Part shown: one piece after another, positions 7,062-12,694 of the stretch
Layout: each line of letters starts with the position of its first letter
Position numbering within the stretch: position 1 is the first letter of the stretch
Assembly (NCBI GenBank): GCA_012727515.1
Contig: JAAYGZ010000117.1
Coordinates: 1 to 12,694, forward strand
Length of the DNA: 12,694 nucleotides
Direction of reading: 5' to 3'
Origin: Desulfovibrionales bacterium
GTDB lineage: Bacteria; Desulfobacterota; Desulfovibrionia; Desulfovibrionales; Desulfomicrobiaceae
Notes under the pieces: generated by a model
What the model was told of the DNA's origin: nothing
The model's database searches: none
Seen by the model: the letters and a program-made list of their open reading frames with translations, nothing else
Position numbers and translations under genes: made by a program

Positions 7062-8327
7062 TTAATCCCAATTTCGCTTATCCTCAATAAAACGAATTTG
7101 CGCGGGCAAGGCTCCGGGCGCAAGAATTTTCAAGGCCGGGCGAATTTTGATCTTTTCACGGAACATATGCAGCAATTCTTCCTCACGCTTAAAGCCAGAA
7201 GTCTCGATAAGCAGGGTCATTTCATCAATACCACCAGGGTTGGTGACTTCAATCTGCCAGCGTTTGATTTCCTCAAACACAGCAATGACCTGTTCCACCT
7301 GATGCGGATACACAAACATGCCCTTGATGCGGGCCGTGGTATCAACGCGCCCAACAATGGTGCCCAGGCGGGGCGAAGTTCGGCCACACGGGCATGGAGC
7401 GCGATCAATATACGATAAATCACCTGTGGCCAGGCGGATAAGGGGGTAGGTTTTGTTAAAAGCCGTGACCACGATTTCTCCGACCTCGCCATCCTTGAGC
7501 GGAATGCCGGTATCTGGATGGCAGATTTCCACATAGGCCCGGTTGGCAATGTGCAGGCCATTACGATGAAAGCATTCATAGCCAATACAGCCCACATCAG
7601 CCGTGCCATAGCCCTGGCGCATGATCAGATCGAATTTTTTCTCCAGGGTGGAGCGCATTTTTTCTGAAAATTTTTCTCCAGTCACAAAAGCTACTTCCAG
7701 ATACAAATCCTTGCGCAGGTTCAGGCCCTTTTCCTCACCTTTTTGCGCCAGGTGCATCAGATAGCTGGGCGTACCCACATAGCCGGTTACGCGCAGCTTT
7801 TTCATAATATCAAGCTGGCTGCCTGTGTTGCCTGGTCCAGTGGGCACCACTGCGCAGTTTAATTGACGCAGGGGTTCTTCAAACATCAGTCCTGCCGGGG
7901 TCATGTGATAATTAAAGGTGTTCTGCACCAGATCGCCTGACCGAAAACCAGCGGCATAAAAACTTTCAGTCCAGCCCCAATAATCTTCGCTGCGATCTTC
8001 CGGGTCAAAAATAGGCCCAGGGGAAAGAAAAACACGGCGCAATTCGCCTAAATCCTTGGTCAGCAAGCCACCCAGGCGCGGCCCCATGGACTGCAGAAAA
8101 ATAAGCTCTTTTTTCTTGAGAATCGGAACATGCTTGAGGTCAATCAGGTCGCGAAATTTTTCCACGGAAAACTGAGCACGATCAAAACGTTTTTTCACGT
8201 CTTCCGAATATCTGTATGCATAGGTGAGCAGCTCTTTGAGCTGAATCTGATAATACTTCTGGCGTTCTGTGGTGTCTAAGACCTCTCGGCGGCTGAAAAT
8301 GCCTTCTGTGCGATCCTTGCGGGTCAT
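7062..8327 (-). CDS. Divergent phenylacetate-CoA ligase (PaaK)-like protein
   Basis: Cytoplasmic protein of 421 aa with the PaaK-type ANL fold. Recognisable blocks: AAGFRSGDLVQNTFNYHMTPAG (125-146), VVPTGPGNTGSQ (160-171), VGTPSYLMHLA (184-194), RQGYGTADVGCIGYEC (237-252), EICHPDTGIPLKDGEVGEIV (267-286), PLIRLATGDL (295-304), PCPCGRTSPRL (311-321) and GRVDTTARIKGMFVYPHQVE (326-345). PaaK enzymes activate aryl acids to CoA thioesters with ATP. Two signatures look absent: the SSGTTGxPT phosphate loop is replaced by FLSPGPIFDP (100-109), and the C-terminal RSEGKA with the catalytic lysine is missing (ends LPAQIRFIEDKRNWD). Ligase activity is therefore doubtful. The start at ATG 8327 has AAGGAGG with a 6-base spacer; the adjacent GTG at 8330 is less likely. 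First gene of a three-gene operon. Confidence 0.85.
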   Translation of the reverse strand: MTRKDRTEGIFSRREVLDTTERQKYYQIQLKELLTYAYRYSEDVKKRFDRAQFSVEKFRDLIDLKHVPILKKKELIFLQSMGPRLGGLLTKDLGELRRVFLSPGPIFDPEDRSEDYWGWTESFYAAGFRSGDLVQNTFNYHMTPAGLMFEEPLRQLNCAVVPTGPGNTGSQLDIMKKLRVTGYVGTPSYLMHLAQKGEEKGLNLRKDLYLEVAFVTGEKFSEKMRSTLEKKFDLIMRQGYGTADVGCIGYECFHRNGLHIANRAYVEICHPDTGIPLKDGEVGEIVVTAFNKTYPLIRLATGDLSYIDRAPCPCGRTSPRLGTIVGRVDTTARIKGMFVYPHQVEQVIAVFEEIKRWQIEVTNPGGIDEMTLLIETSGFKREEELLHMFREKIKIRPALKILAPGALPAQIRFIEDKRNWD

Positions 8328-8352
8328 CACTGCCCTCCTTGTGGAGATGGTT

Positions 8353-8381
8353 ATTATGGTTATTGGTGGATAACAAATAAA
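8353..8381 (-). promoter_or_regulatory. Candidate promoter for the PaaK-like/chaN/mutM operon
   Basis: On the minus strand CATAAT (8353-8358) is preceded at 17 bases by TTTATT (8376-8381). The -10 is a good match and the -35 poor. The site lies between the upstream terminator (8400-8436) and the ribosome site, the only place a dedicated promoter could be. The -10 region falls in an AT-rich stretch where GGTTATT occurs twice on the plus strand (8350-8366). Confidence 0.35.
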
Positions 8382-8399
8382 GTAGCAGTGTATAGGAAT

Positions 8400-8436
8400 A
8401 AAAAAAGGATTTGCAAGGTCAAAGTTGCAAATCCTT
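8400..8436 (-). terminator. Intrinsic terminator downstream of trmI
   Basis: On the minus strand a perfect 12-bp stem, AAGGATTTGCAA / TTGCAAATCCTT (8405-8416 and 8425-8436), with an 8-base loop, is followed by seven T (8406-8400). It lies about 27 bases beyond the trmI stop and separates it from the next operon. Confidence 0.9.
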
Positions 8437-8462
8437 GAAATAAATTAAAAATACAGCGTTTT

Positions 8463-9314
8463 TTACGCAGTAAATGCAGACTCGTTTCCGCTGTCTGGCT
8501 CCTGGATTTCTTCAACCTGGGCATCTGGGACTGCTTCTGTCTGGTCTTCAAGCCGTGCAAAAGTACGGGCAAAGACCAGAAATCCTGTGTGCGCAACCAT
8601 CCGGTCATCAGGGCGCAAGCGCTCAGCCACGGGCTTGTAGTGGCGCAGAAAAATTTCCAGAACCTCTATCTGGCGAAACGGGCCACATTCCAGTTCTTTG
8701 AGCAAATCCTGCACCTGGTTGGTGGTGGGCAGCAAAAAGCCAATGGGCGCACCTGGCACAACAGCGGTTGGGATATGTCGCACCACATCCACAGGCTCGC
8801 GCACATCTAAAAACAAGGCATCAGCCTGGTGCTCATGAAATCCTGTGGACACGTCATGATGAAACTGCTCCACCCGGTGCCCCAGGCCAATGCGGTCCAG
8901 GTTTTCCCGGCACAGGGTAAAAAATTCTTCGCGCCGCTCATAGGTATAGACCTTGCCGGTATCTCCAACCAGCCAGGCCAGAGCAGTGGTCAGCCCGCCA
9001 GAGCCACAGCCAGCTTCAACAATCCGGCAGCCAGGGCCAATGCCCAGCTTCATGGCAATATAGCCGATTTCCTTGGGGTAGATGATCTGGGTGCGGCGTT
9101 TCACAGACTTAACCAGATCGTACAGGGTCGGGCGCATCACAGTAAAAGGATAGCCCTTGTGCGTGGCCACTTGCTGGCCCCAGCCTGCGGCCCGGACCTC
9201 ATCCAGGTGCAAAATGCCTTCATTGGTGTGCATGACCTGCCCTTCACGGGCGGAAACAAAATAGCGCTTGTCCTTGGCATTAAGCAGCATGACAAGCTGT
9301 CCTGGTTCGAGCAT
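8463..9314 (-). CDS. trmI: tRNA (adenine-58-N1)-methyltransferase TrmI
   Basis: SAM-dependent enzyme expected to make m1A58 in the T-loop of tRNA (GCD14/TrmI family). The 283-aa protein has the small N-terminal beta domain (residues 1-60, with MHTNEGILHLDEV at 28-40), the linker RRTQIIYPKEIGYIAMKLGI (73-92), and SAM-binding motif I VEAGCGSGG (99-107) followed by KVYTYERREEF. The catalytic-site region reads ADALFLDVREPVDVV, where many homologues have LD-x-P-x-P. The last 30 residues are an acidic tail (AVPDAQVEEIQEP). I chose ATG 9314, preceded by GGAGG (9319-9323); the open frame reaches 9398 but the extra 28 residues do not look like part of the domain. It is transcribed in the same direction as the lipoprotein gene upstream, 108 bases away. 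Confidence 0.92.
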   Translation of the reverse strand: MLEPGQLVMLLNAKDKRYFVSAREGQVMHTNEGILHLDEVRAAGWGQQVATHKGYPFTVMRPTLYDLVKSVKRRTQIIYPKEIGYIAMKLGIGPGCRIVEAGCGSGGLTTALAWLVGDTGKVYTYERREEFFTLCRENLDRIGLGHRVEQFHHDVSTGFHEHQADALFLDVREPVDVVRHIPTAVVPGAPIGFLLPTTNQVQDLLKELECGPFRQIEVLEIFLRHYKPVAERLRPDDRMVAHTGFLVFARTFARLEDQTEAVPDAQVEEIQEPDSGNESAFTA

Positions 9315-9362
9315 GTGGCCTCCTTTACGTGCGTAGGCGGCAGTAGCCAGGGCCTGGTAAGC

Positions 9363-9368
9363 TGTCAA
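9363..9368 (-). promoter_or_regulatory. Isolated consensus -35 box (TTGACA) upstream of trmI
   Basis: The minus strand carries a perfect TTGACA 49 bases before the trmI ATG, but the expected -10 position (about 17 bases on) reads TACTGC, a poor match. It sits inside the loop of a long inverted repeat (9345-9352 / 9378-9385). Either a weak trmI promoter or chance. Confidence 0.2.
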
Positions 9369-9422
9369 GGCGCACGTCCCTGGCTGTTGGAGGCACAAAT
9401 TTTCCCTGTCCAGGCAGCGCCT

Positions 9423-10079
9423 TTACTTATTGATCAGCGCGTAACGCTTGGCCTGGACTACTCCGGCCGGAGCATGGTGCTGGTACTGGGGCCACTGGCT
9501 TAAATGAATATAAAACATGCTTGAATCCCGGTACAGGTAGGCCCCGTTATGCGTCAGCGCTGAATTGACCTGAATTTCCGCATCAACTGCTTCTTTGCCT
9601 AAGGAGCCAGTGTATTCTCTGGCTATAGCTGGTTCCTGGTATGTACCATCAGCATTTCTGCCCTGCACAAATTCTGGCTCCAGTAGCGAACGTCCGCCAA
9701 AAGAGCGAACCAGGGCGCGGTCATAGGCAATCACAGCTGTATTGGCTTCAAGCAATACTGCTTCTTCCGGGCCTGTGGCAAGGGGCACGCCATAAGCAAT
9801 CAAATGCGTTAACAAGGCCTCGCGGTAGGCTTTGGCAAATACAGTTGTTCCAAGGGGCGCAACATACACTGCTTTGTCATTGGCAGGAAAATATGCATCC
9901 ATGGCCAGGCTGGTTTGCCGGGCAACTTTATCTGCCAGCAGATCCCAATGCTGCAGGGCCTGCATACGCTGTTGCGCAGCCAGGGGGTAGCCTGTAGGAA
10001 CAGGAACCTGACTGACCAATGCGGACTGGGAACAGGCAGTAAGACCAAGCACAATACATATACTCAGAAGACGATACAT
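9423..10079 (-). CDS. Lipoprotein of the sigma-28 regulon, loosely FlgO-like
   Basis: Predicted outer-membrane lipoprotein of 218 aa. The signal peptide MYRLLSICIVLGLTAC ends in a canonical lipobox LTAC (Cys16), with Ser at +2, which favours outer-membrane sorting. The centre, LADKVARQTSLAMDAY (about 48-63), then KAVYVAPLG, AKAYREALLTHLIAYGVPLA and LEANTAVI, has the alternating helix/strand layout of FlgO-type (flagellar outer-membrane) proteins. This resemblance is weak and made by eye. The C-terminal 60 residues contain AEIQVNSALTHNGAYLYRDSSMFYI and HLSQWPQY. The start at 10079 has AGGA 7 bases upstream. A near-consensus sigma-28 promoter lies 31-58 bases upstream, which ties the gene to motility more firmly than the sequence does. 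It is divergent from cheB. Confidence 0.8.
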   Translation of the reverse strand: MYRLLSICIVLGLTACSQSALVSQVPVPTGYPLAAQQRMQALQHWDLLADKVARQTSLAMDAYFPANDKAVYVAPLGTTVFAKAYREALLTHLIAYGVPLATGPEEAVLLEANTAVIAYDRALVRSFGGRSLLEPEFVQGRNADGTYQEPAIAREYTGSLGKEAVDAEIQVNSALTHNGAYLYRDSSMFYIHLSQWPQYQHHAPAGVVQAKRYALINK

Positions 10080-10110
10080 GGCGTCATCCTTTTGTAAGAT
10101 GTTACCTGAG

Positions 10111-10137
10111 TTATCGGCTCTGCGTGAAAAAAAATTA
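10111..10137 (-). promoter_or_regulatory. Sigma-28 (FliA)-type promoter of the lipoprotein gene
   Basis: The minus strand reads TAAT (10134-10137), exactly 15 bases, then GCCGATAA (10111-10118). The -10 box is perfect and the -35 matches 3 of 4 positions of TAAA. The spacer starts with a run of seven T. Same architecture as the promoter at 4982-5008. Confidence 0.75.
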
Positions 10138-10186
10138 GGTCAGAAATAAAGATTACCGATATGACAGTGCACCAGGTCAGGAAATA
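10137..10186 (+). repeat. Imperfect direct repeat in the divergent intergenic region
   Basis: AGGTCAGAAATA (10137-10148) recurs as AGGTCAGGAAATA (10174-10186), 37 bases apart start to start. The first copy touches the -35 box of the minus-strand sigma-28 promoter, and the second overlaps a possible -10 box for cheB. Could be paired protein-binding sites; could be chance. Confidence 0.3.
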
Positions 10187-10190
10187 TGAG
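10161..10190 (+). promoter_or_regulatory. Weak candidate promoter for cheB
   Basis: ATGACA (10161-10166) and TATGAG (10185-10190), 18 bases apart, match the sigma-70 boxes at 5 of 6 and 4 of 6 positions. The leader to the cheB ATG would be about 110 bases. No convincing sigma-28 or sigma-54 promoter was found on this strand. Confidence 0.22.
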
Positions 10191-10305
10191 CCGTATCAAG
10201 CGTCATCATTTTTCGTGTTCTTTTCTTGCATCTGGCGTTGGTTCTTGGCACCTTGCCCATAACAGGCCAGGAACAACATGAGTTTTTTTGCGTGGAGGAC
10301 CAGGT

Positions 10306-11352
10306 ATGATTCGAGTCGTTGTGGTTGATGATTCTGCGTTTATGCGCAAGGCCATTGGGACAATGCTGGAAAATGATCCGGAGATCACTGTTGTGGGCAC
10401 GGCAAAAAATGGCCAGGAAGGGCTGGAATTGGTGCGACAACTGGATCCGGATGTGGTCACTCTGGATATTGAGATGCCTGTCATGGACGGGCTGACAACA
10501 CTGCGTCATATTATGATGGAAATGCCCCGGCCCGTGCTGATGATCAGCTCCCTTACAGTTGAAGGCGCTGAAGCCACGCTCAAGGCCCTGGATGCCGGAG
10601 CCGTGGATTTTATTCCCAAAAAGCTGTCTCGGGTCAGCCTGGAAATCATCAATATTGAAAAAGACCTGCAGGCCAAGGTCAAGGCCGTGGCCAAGCGCCC
10701 GCGCACAGCCCGCGCTCTGCGCCCGCGATCTGCGCCTCCTGTTGTCGCTCCTTCCTGGTCCACGGCAGCGCGTTCATCGCTGCGCACTGTTGTGGCTGTG
10801 GGCGTGTCCACAGGCGGGCCGCCAGCTGTGCAAAGTATTCTTTCGCAATTACCCGCAGACTTTCCCGCCACAATCCTTATTGCTCAACACATGCCCCAGG
10901 CTTTTACCGGAGCCTTTGCCAAGCGCCTGAACAGCCTCAGCCCCCTGGATATTACTGAAGCACAGGATGGAGATCCCATGGCTCCGGGCAAGGTTTATGT
11001 GGCTCCAGGCGGTTCTCACCTGCGGGTGCGGCGGGATGGTATGCGCTATGTCGTTGAAGTAAGTGCTGAACCAGCAGAAAGCCTGTACAAACCTTCGGCC
11101 AATGAGTTGATTGCCTCGGTGGCAGAACATCTTGGGCCACGGGCAGTGGGGCTTATGCTGACCGGCATGGGCAGTGATGGCCTGGAAGGCAGCAAAAAGC
11201 TCAAAAGTGCAGGGGGCAGAATCCTTGCCCAAAGCGATGCGACATGTGTAGTCTATGGTATGCCCAAAGCAGTGGTGGATGCAGGTCTGGCAGACCAGGT
11301 TGTTGATCTGGCGGATATTCCCTCTGCGCTTATGGCGGCTCTGGCTCGGTAA
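10306..11352 (+). CDS. cheB: Chemotaxis response regulator / protein-glutamate methylesterase CheB
   Basis: Cytoplasmic adaptation enzyme: when phosphorylated by CheA it removes methyl groups from, or deamidates, chemoreceptors. It is 348 aa with the standard layout. The receiver domain (1-107) has acidic residues Asp8 and Asp9, phosphoacceptor Asp54 in TLDIEMPVMDG, Ser82 and Lys105 (FIPKK). A linker of about 50 residues (108-158), rich in Arg, Ala and Pro, follows. The methylesterase domain carries the catalytic Ser168 (GVSTGGP), His195 (AQHMP) and Asp291 (MLTGMGSDG). I chose ATG 10306, preceded by GGAGG with a 7-base spacer; an in-frame TTG at 10288 would run through that ribosome site. The HEAT-repeat gene begins 39 bases downstream, probably in the same transcript. 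All active-site residues are present. Confidence 0.97.
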   Translation: MIRVVVVDDSAFMRKAIGTMLENDPEITVVGTAKNGQEGLELVRQLDPDVVTLDIEMPVMDGLTTLRHIMMEMPRPVLMISSLTVEGAEATLKALDAGAVDFIPKKLSRVSLEIINIEKDLQAKVKAVAKRPRTARALRPRSAPPVVAPSWSTAARSSLRTVVAVGVSTGGPPAVQSILSQLPADFPATILIAQHMPQAFTGAFAKRLNSLSPLDITEAQDGDPMAPGKVYVAPGGSHLRVRRDGMRYVVEVSAEPAESLYKPSANELIASVAEHLGPRAVGLMLTGMGSDGLEGSKKLKSAGGRILAQSDATCVVYGMPKAVVDAGLADQVVDLADIPSALMAALAR

Positions 11353-11391
11353 GAAATTTCATGGTATGGGTTGCACAACAAAGGGGGGCCA

Positions 11392-12694
11392 ATGAGTCAC
11401 GAAATGTTGGATAACTTAGGCAGCACTGATGTTGACCTGCAACGCGAAGGAGCATTTCAGGCTGCTGAAGCATGCCTTGAAACAGCTGTTCCTTTGTTAG
11501 TGAATTTATTGCAAAGCTCCAATCTGGGCGTTCAGGAAGCAGCTGATTATGCGTTACGCAAAATTGGCGGACGCACGGCAATAGAAGGGGTGCTCCCGCT
11601 CCTGCGCAGTGACCATCCACCTATACGCAATCTTGGCATGGATTTATTGCGTGCCCTGGGCTACCAGCACCTGGATTTACTTGTGCCGCAATTAAAAGAT
11701 GATGATCCTGATGTGCGTATTTTTATTGCAGATATTTTGGGTTCAACCAATGATGTGCTGGCAGTGCAGCCCTTGTGCGAGGCTTTGCTGCATGATCCTG
11801 AAGTCAATGTGCGCTACCAGGCGGCTGTGAGCCTGGGGGAACTGGCCAGGCCAGAGGCTGCCAGGAGTTTGAATCAGGCGCTCAGCGATGATGAGTGGGT
11901 GCAATTTGCAGTGATTGAAGCGCTTATGAAAATCGGGGATGATTCCTCCATCAATGCCTTTGTCCGCGCCCTGGATCGCAGTTCTGAGCTGGTTGGGTCC
12001 ATGATTATTGATGCCTTGGGGGAAATGGGCAATCTCAAGGCTGTGCCCATGCTCTTTAAACGCTTAGATTCTTCACCCACTGCGCTGCGCAATAAAATTT
12101 TACGCGCTATTGTGCGTATTATGGGGGCAAAAAGCCTTTCCCTTTTGTCTGCGGAGGAACGCGCCAGGTTTGCCACATATCTTTTGGTGGCCCTGGATGA
12201 TGAAGACGTGGAAATTCAGGATGCAGCCATCATGGGCCTGGGTTTTGTCGGTTCGTATGCGGCAACGGGAAAAATTATTGACCTGGTTGGCCCTTTGGAT
12301 GCGGATCGGGACCTGGAGCGGGTGAACATGGTTGTGGCGGCTTTGGCCCGGATTGGCGTTAACGCCGAGCTTGAACGTGCTTTGCAAGGCGAAGAAAGCA
12401 AAATCAGGATTGCCATTTTAGTTCTGGAGCGCATTGCCTCACCAGAGGCCATTGAACTTATGATGCGTTTTTTTCCGCACTACGGACGAGATATGCAGCG
12501 CAGTCTGAGCGCGGCCCTGGCGCGAATCAGTGGTGCAGAAGCCCAGGATTTCTTCCTCAATGTGCTGGACAATAGCACAGACGGCACAGTGCTCAAGCAG
12601 GCTCTGCATTTTCTGGGCTCCAAACTGCGCTGTCCGGAATGCGCAGATGCCATTGTTGCCCATTTGCACCATCCCTACAATGACGTGAAAGACG
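11392..12694 (+). CDS. HEAT-repeat protein (N-terminal 434 codons; runs off right edge)
   Basis: Open from ATG 11392 to the end of the window with no stop. The start has a GGGGGG-type ribosome site ending 3 bases upstream. The protein is an array of roughly 30-residue helical repeats of the HEAT/PBS-lyase type: AVPLLVNLLQSSNLGVQEAA, LPLLRSDHPPIRNLGMDLLR, LVPQLKDDDPDVRIFIADIL, ALLHDPEVNVRYQAAVSLGE, ALSDDEWVQFAVIEALMKIG, and more up to KLRCPECADAIVAHLHHPYN. There is no signal peptide, membrane segment or catalytic motif in the visible part. HEAT arrays are protein-binding scaffolds. Placed directly behind cheB it may serve the chemotaxis machinery, but this is inferred only from position. The C-terminus, and any extra domain there, is not visible. 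Confidence 0.88.
   Translation, partial: MSHEMLDNLGSTDVDLQREGAFQAAEACLETAVPLLVNLLQSSNLGVQEAADYALRKIGGRTAIEGVLPLLRSDHPPIRNLGMDLLRALGYQHLDLLVPQLKDDDPDVRIFIADILGSTNDVLAVQPLCEALLHDPEVNVRYQAAVSLGELARPEAARSLNQALSDDEWVQFAVIEALMKIGDDSSINAFVRALDRSSELVGSMIIDALGEMGNLKAVPMLFKRLDSSPTALRNKILRAIVRIMGAKSLSLLSAEERARFATYLLVALDDEDVEIQDAAIMGLGFVGSYAATGKIIDLVGPLDADRDLERVNMVVAALARIGVNAELERALQGEESKIRIAILVLERIASPEAIELMMRFFPHYGRDMQRSLSAALARISGAEAQDFFLNVLDNSTDGTVLKQALHFLGSKLRCPECADAIVAHLHHPYNDVKD

Noticed and set aside
9345-9385. Inverted repeat AGCCAGGG / CCCTGGCT as a terminator of the lipoprotein gene
   Set aside because: The loop is 25 bases and no T-run follows on the minus strand, so read-through into trmI is possible.
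9315-9398. N-terminal extension of trmI to 9398
   Set aside because: The extra 28 residues lack family similarity, and the internal ATG at 9314 has a strong GGAGG ribosome site directly upstream.
10250-10275. Sigma-54-like TTGGCACCTTGC before cheB
   Set aside because: The GG and GC elements are not 10 bases apart, so the -24/-12 geometry fails.
10288-10305. Longer cheB start at a TTG (10288)
   Set aside because: It reads through the ribosome site; the receiver domain begins directly at ATG 10306 as in other CheB proteins.

Overview
The window looks like chromosomal DNA of a motile Gram-negative bacterium, most likely a sulfate-reducer-type deltaproteobacterium (Desulfovibrio-like Desulfobacterota). 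This is inferred from gene content: a Yej peptide importer, a CheB followed by a HEAT-repeat gene, a TrmI with an acidic tail, a divergent PaaK-like protein, and FliA-type (sigma-28) promoters. G+C looks near 50% by eye. No insertion sequence, tRNA, rRNA, CRISPR array or phage gene was seen. Coding density is high and no gap exceeds 300 bases.

Minus strand, 1-4531: a tightly packed yejA-yejB-yejE-yejF operon, read right to left. It encodes a periplasmic binding protein, two permeases and an ATPase that is cut by the window edge. Joints are either abutting (A/B) or ATGA overlaps (B/E and E/F). Upstream lies a small acidic protein of unknown function (69 aa), with a candidate promoter carrying a palindrome in its spacer.

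Minus strand, 4657-5008: a self-contained unit. It has a 74-aa protein, a textbook sigma-28 promoter (TAAA-N15-GCCGATAA) and a strong intrinsic terminator, which suggests a small stand-alone member of the late flagellar regulon.

Minus strand, 5056-8381: a three-gene operon of a PaaK-like protein, a ChaN-PDZ lipoprotein and MutM (Fpg), with gaps of 2 and 6 bases. The PaaK-like protein appears to lack two hallmark adenylation motifs. Minus strand, 8400-10137: trmI (tRNA m1A methyltransferase) with a strong terminator. Upstream of it is a lipoprotein with loose FlgO-like resemblance, driven by a second near-consensus sigma-28 promoter.

Plus strand, 10306-12694: cheB (chemotaxis methylesterase) and a HEAT-repeat protein that runs off the right edge. 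The motility theme is the thread of the right two-thirds: cheB, a HEAT partner, and two otherwise anonymous small genes under sigma-28 promoters. The best candidates for something undescribed are these two sigma-28 genes and the PaaK-like protein with missing catalytic motifs in an operon with ChaN-PDZ.
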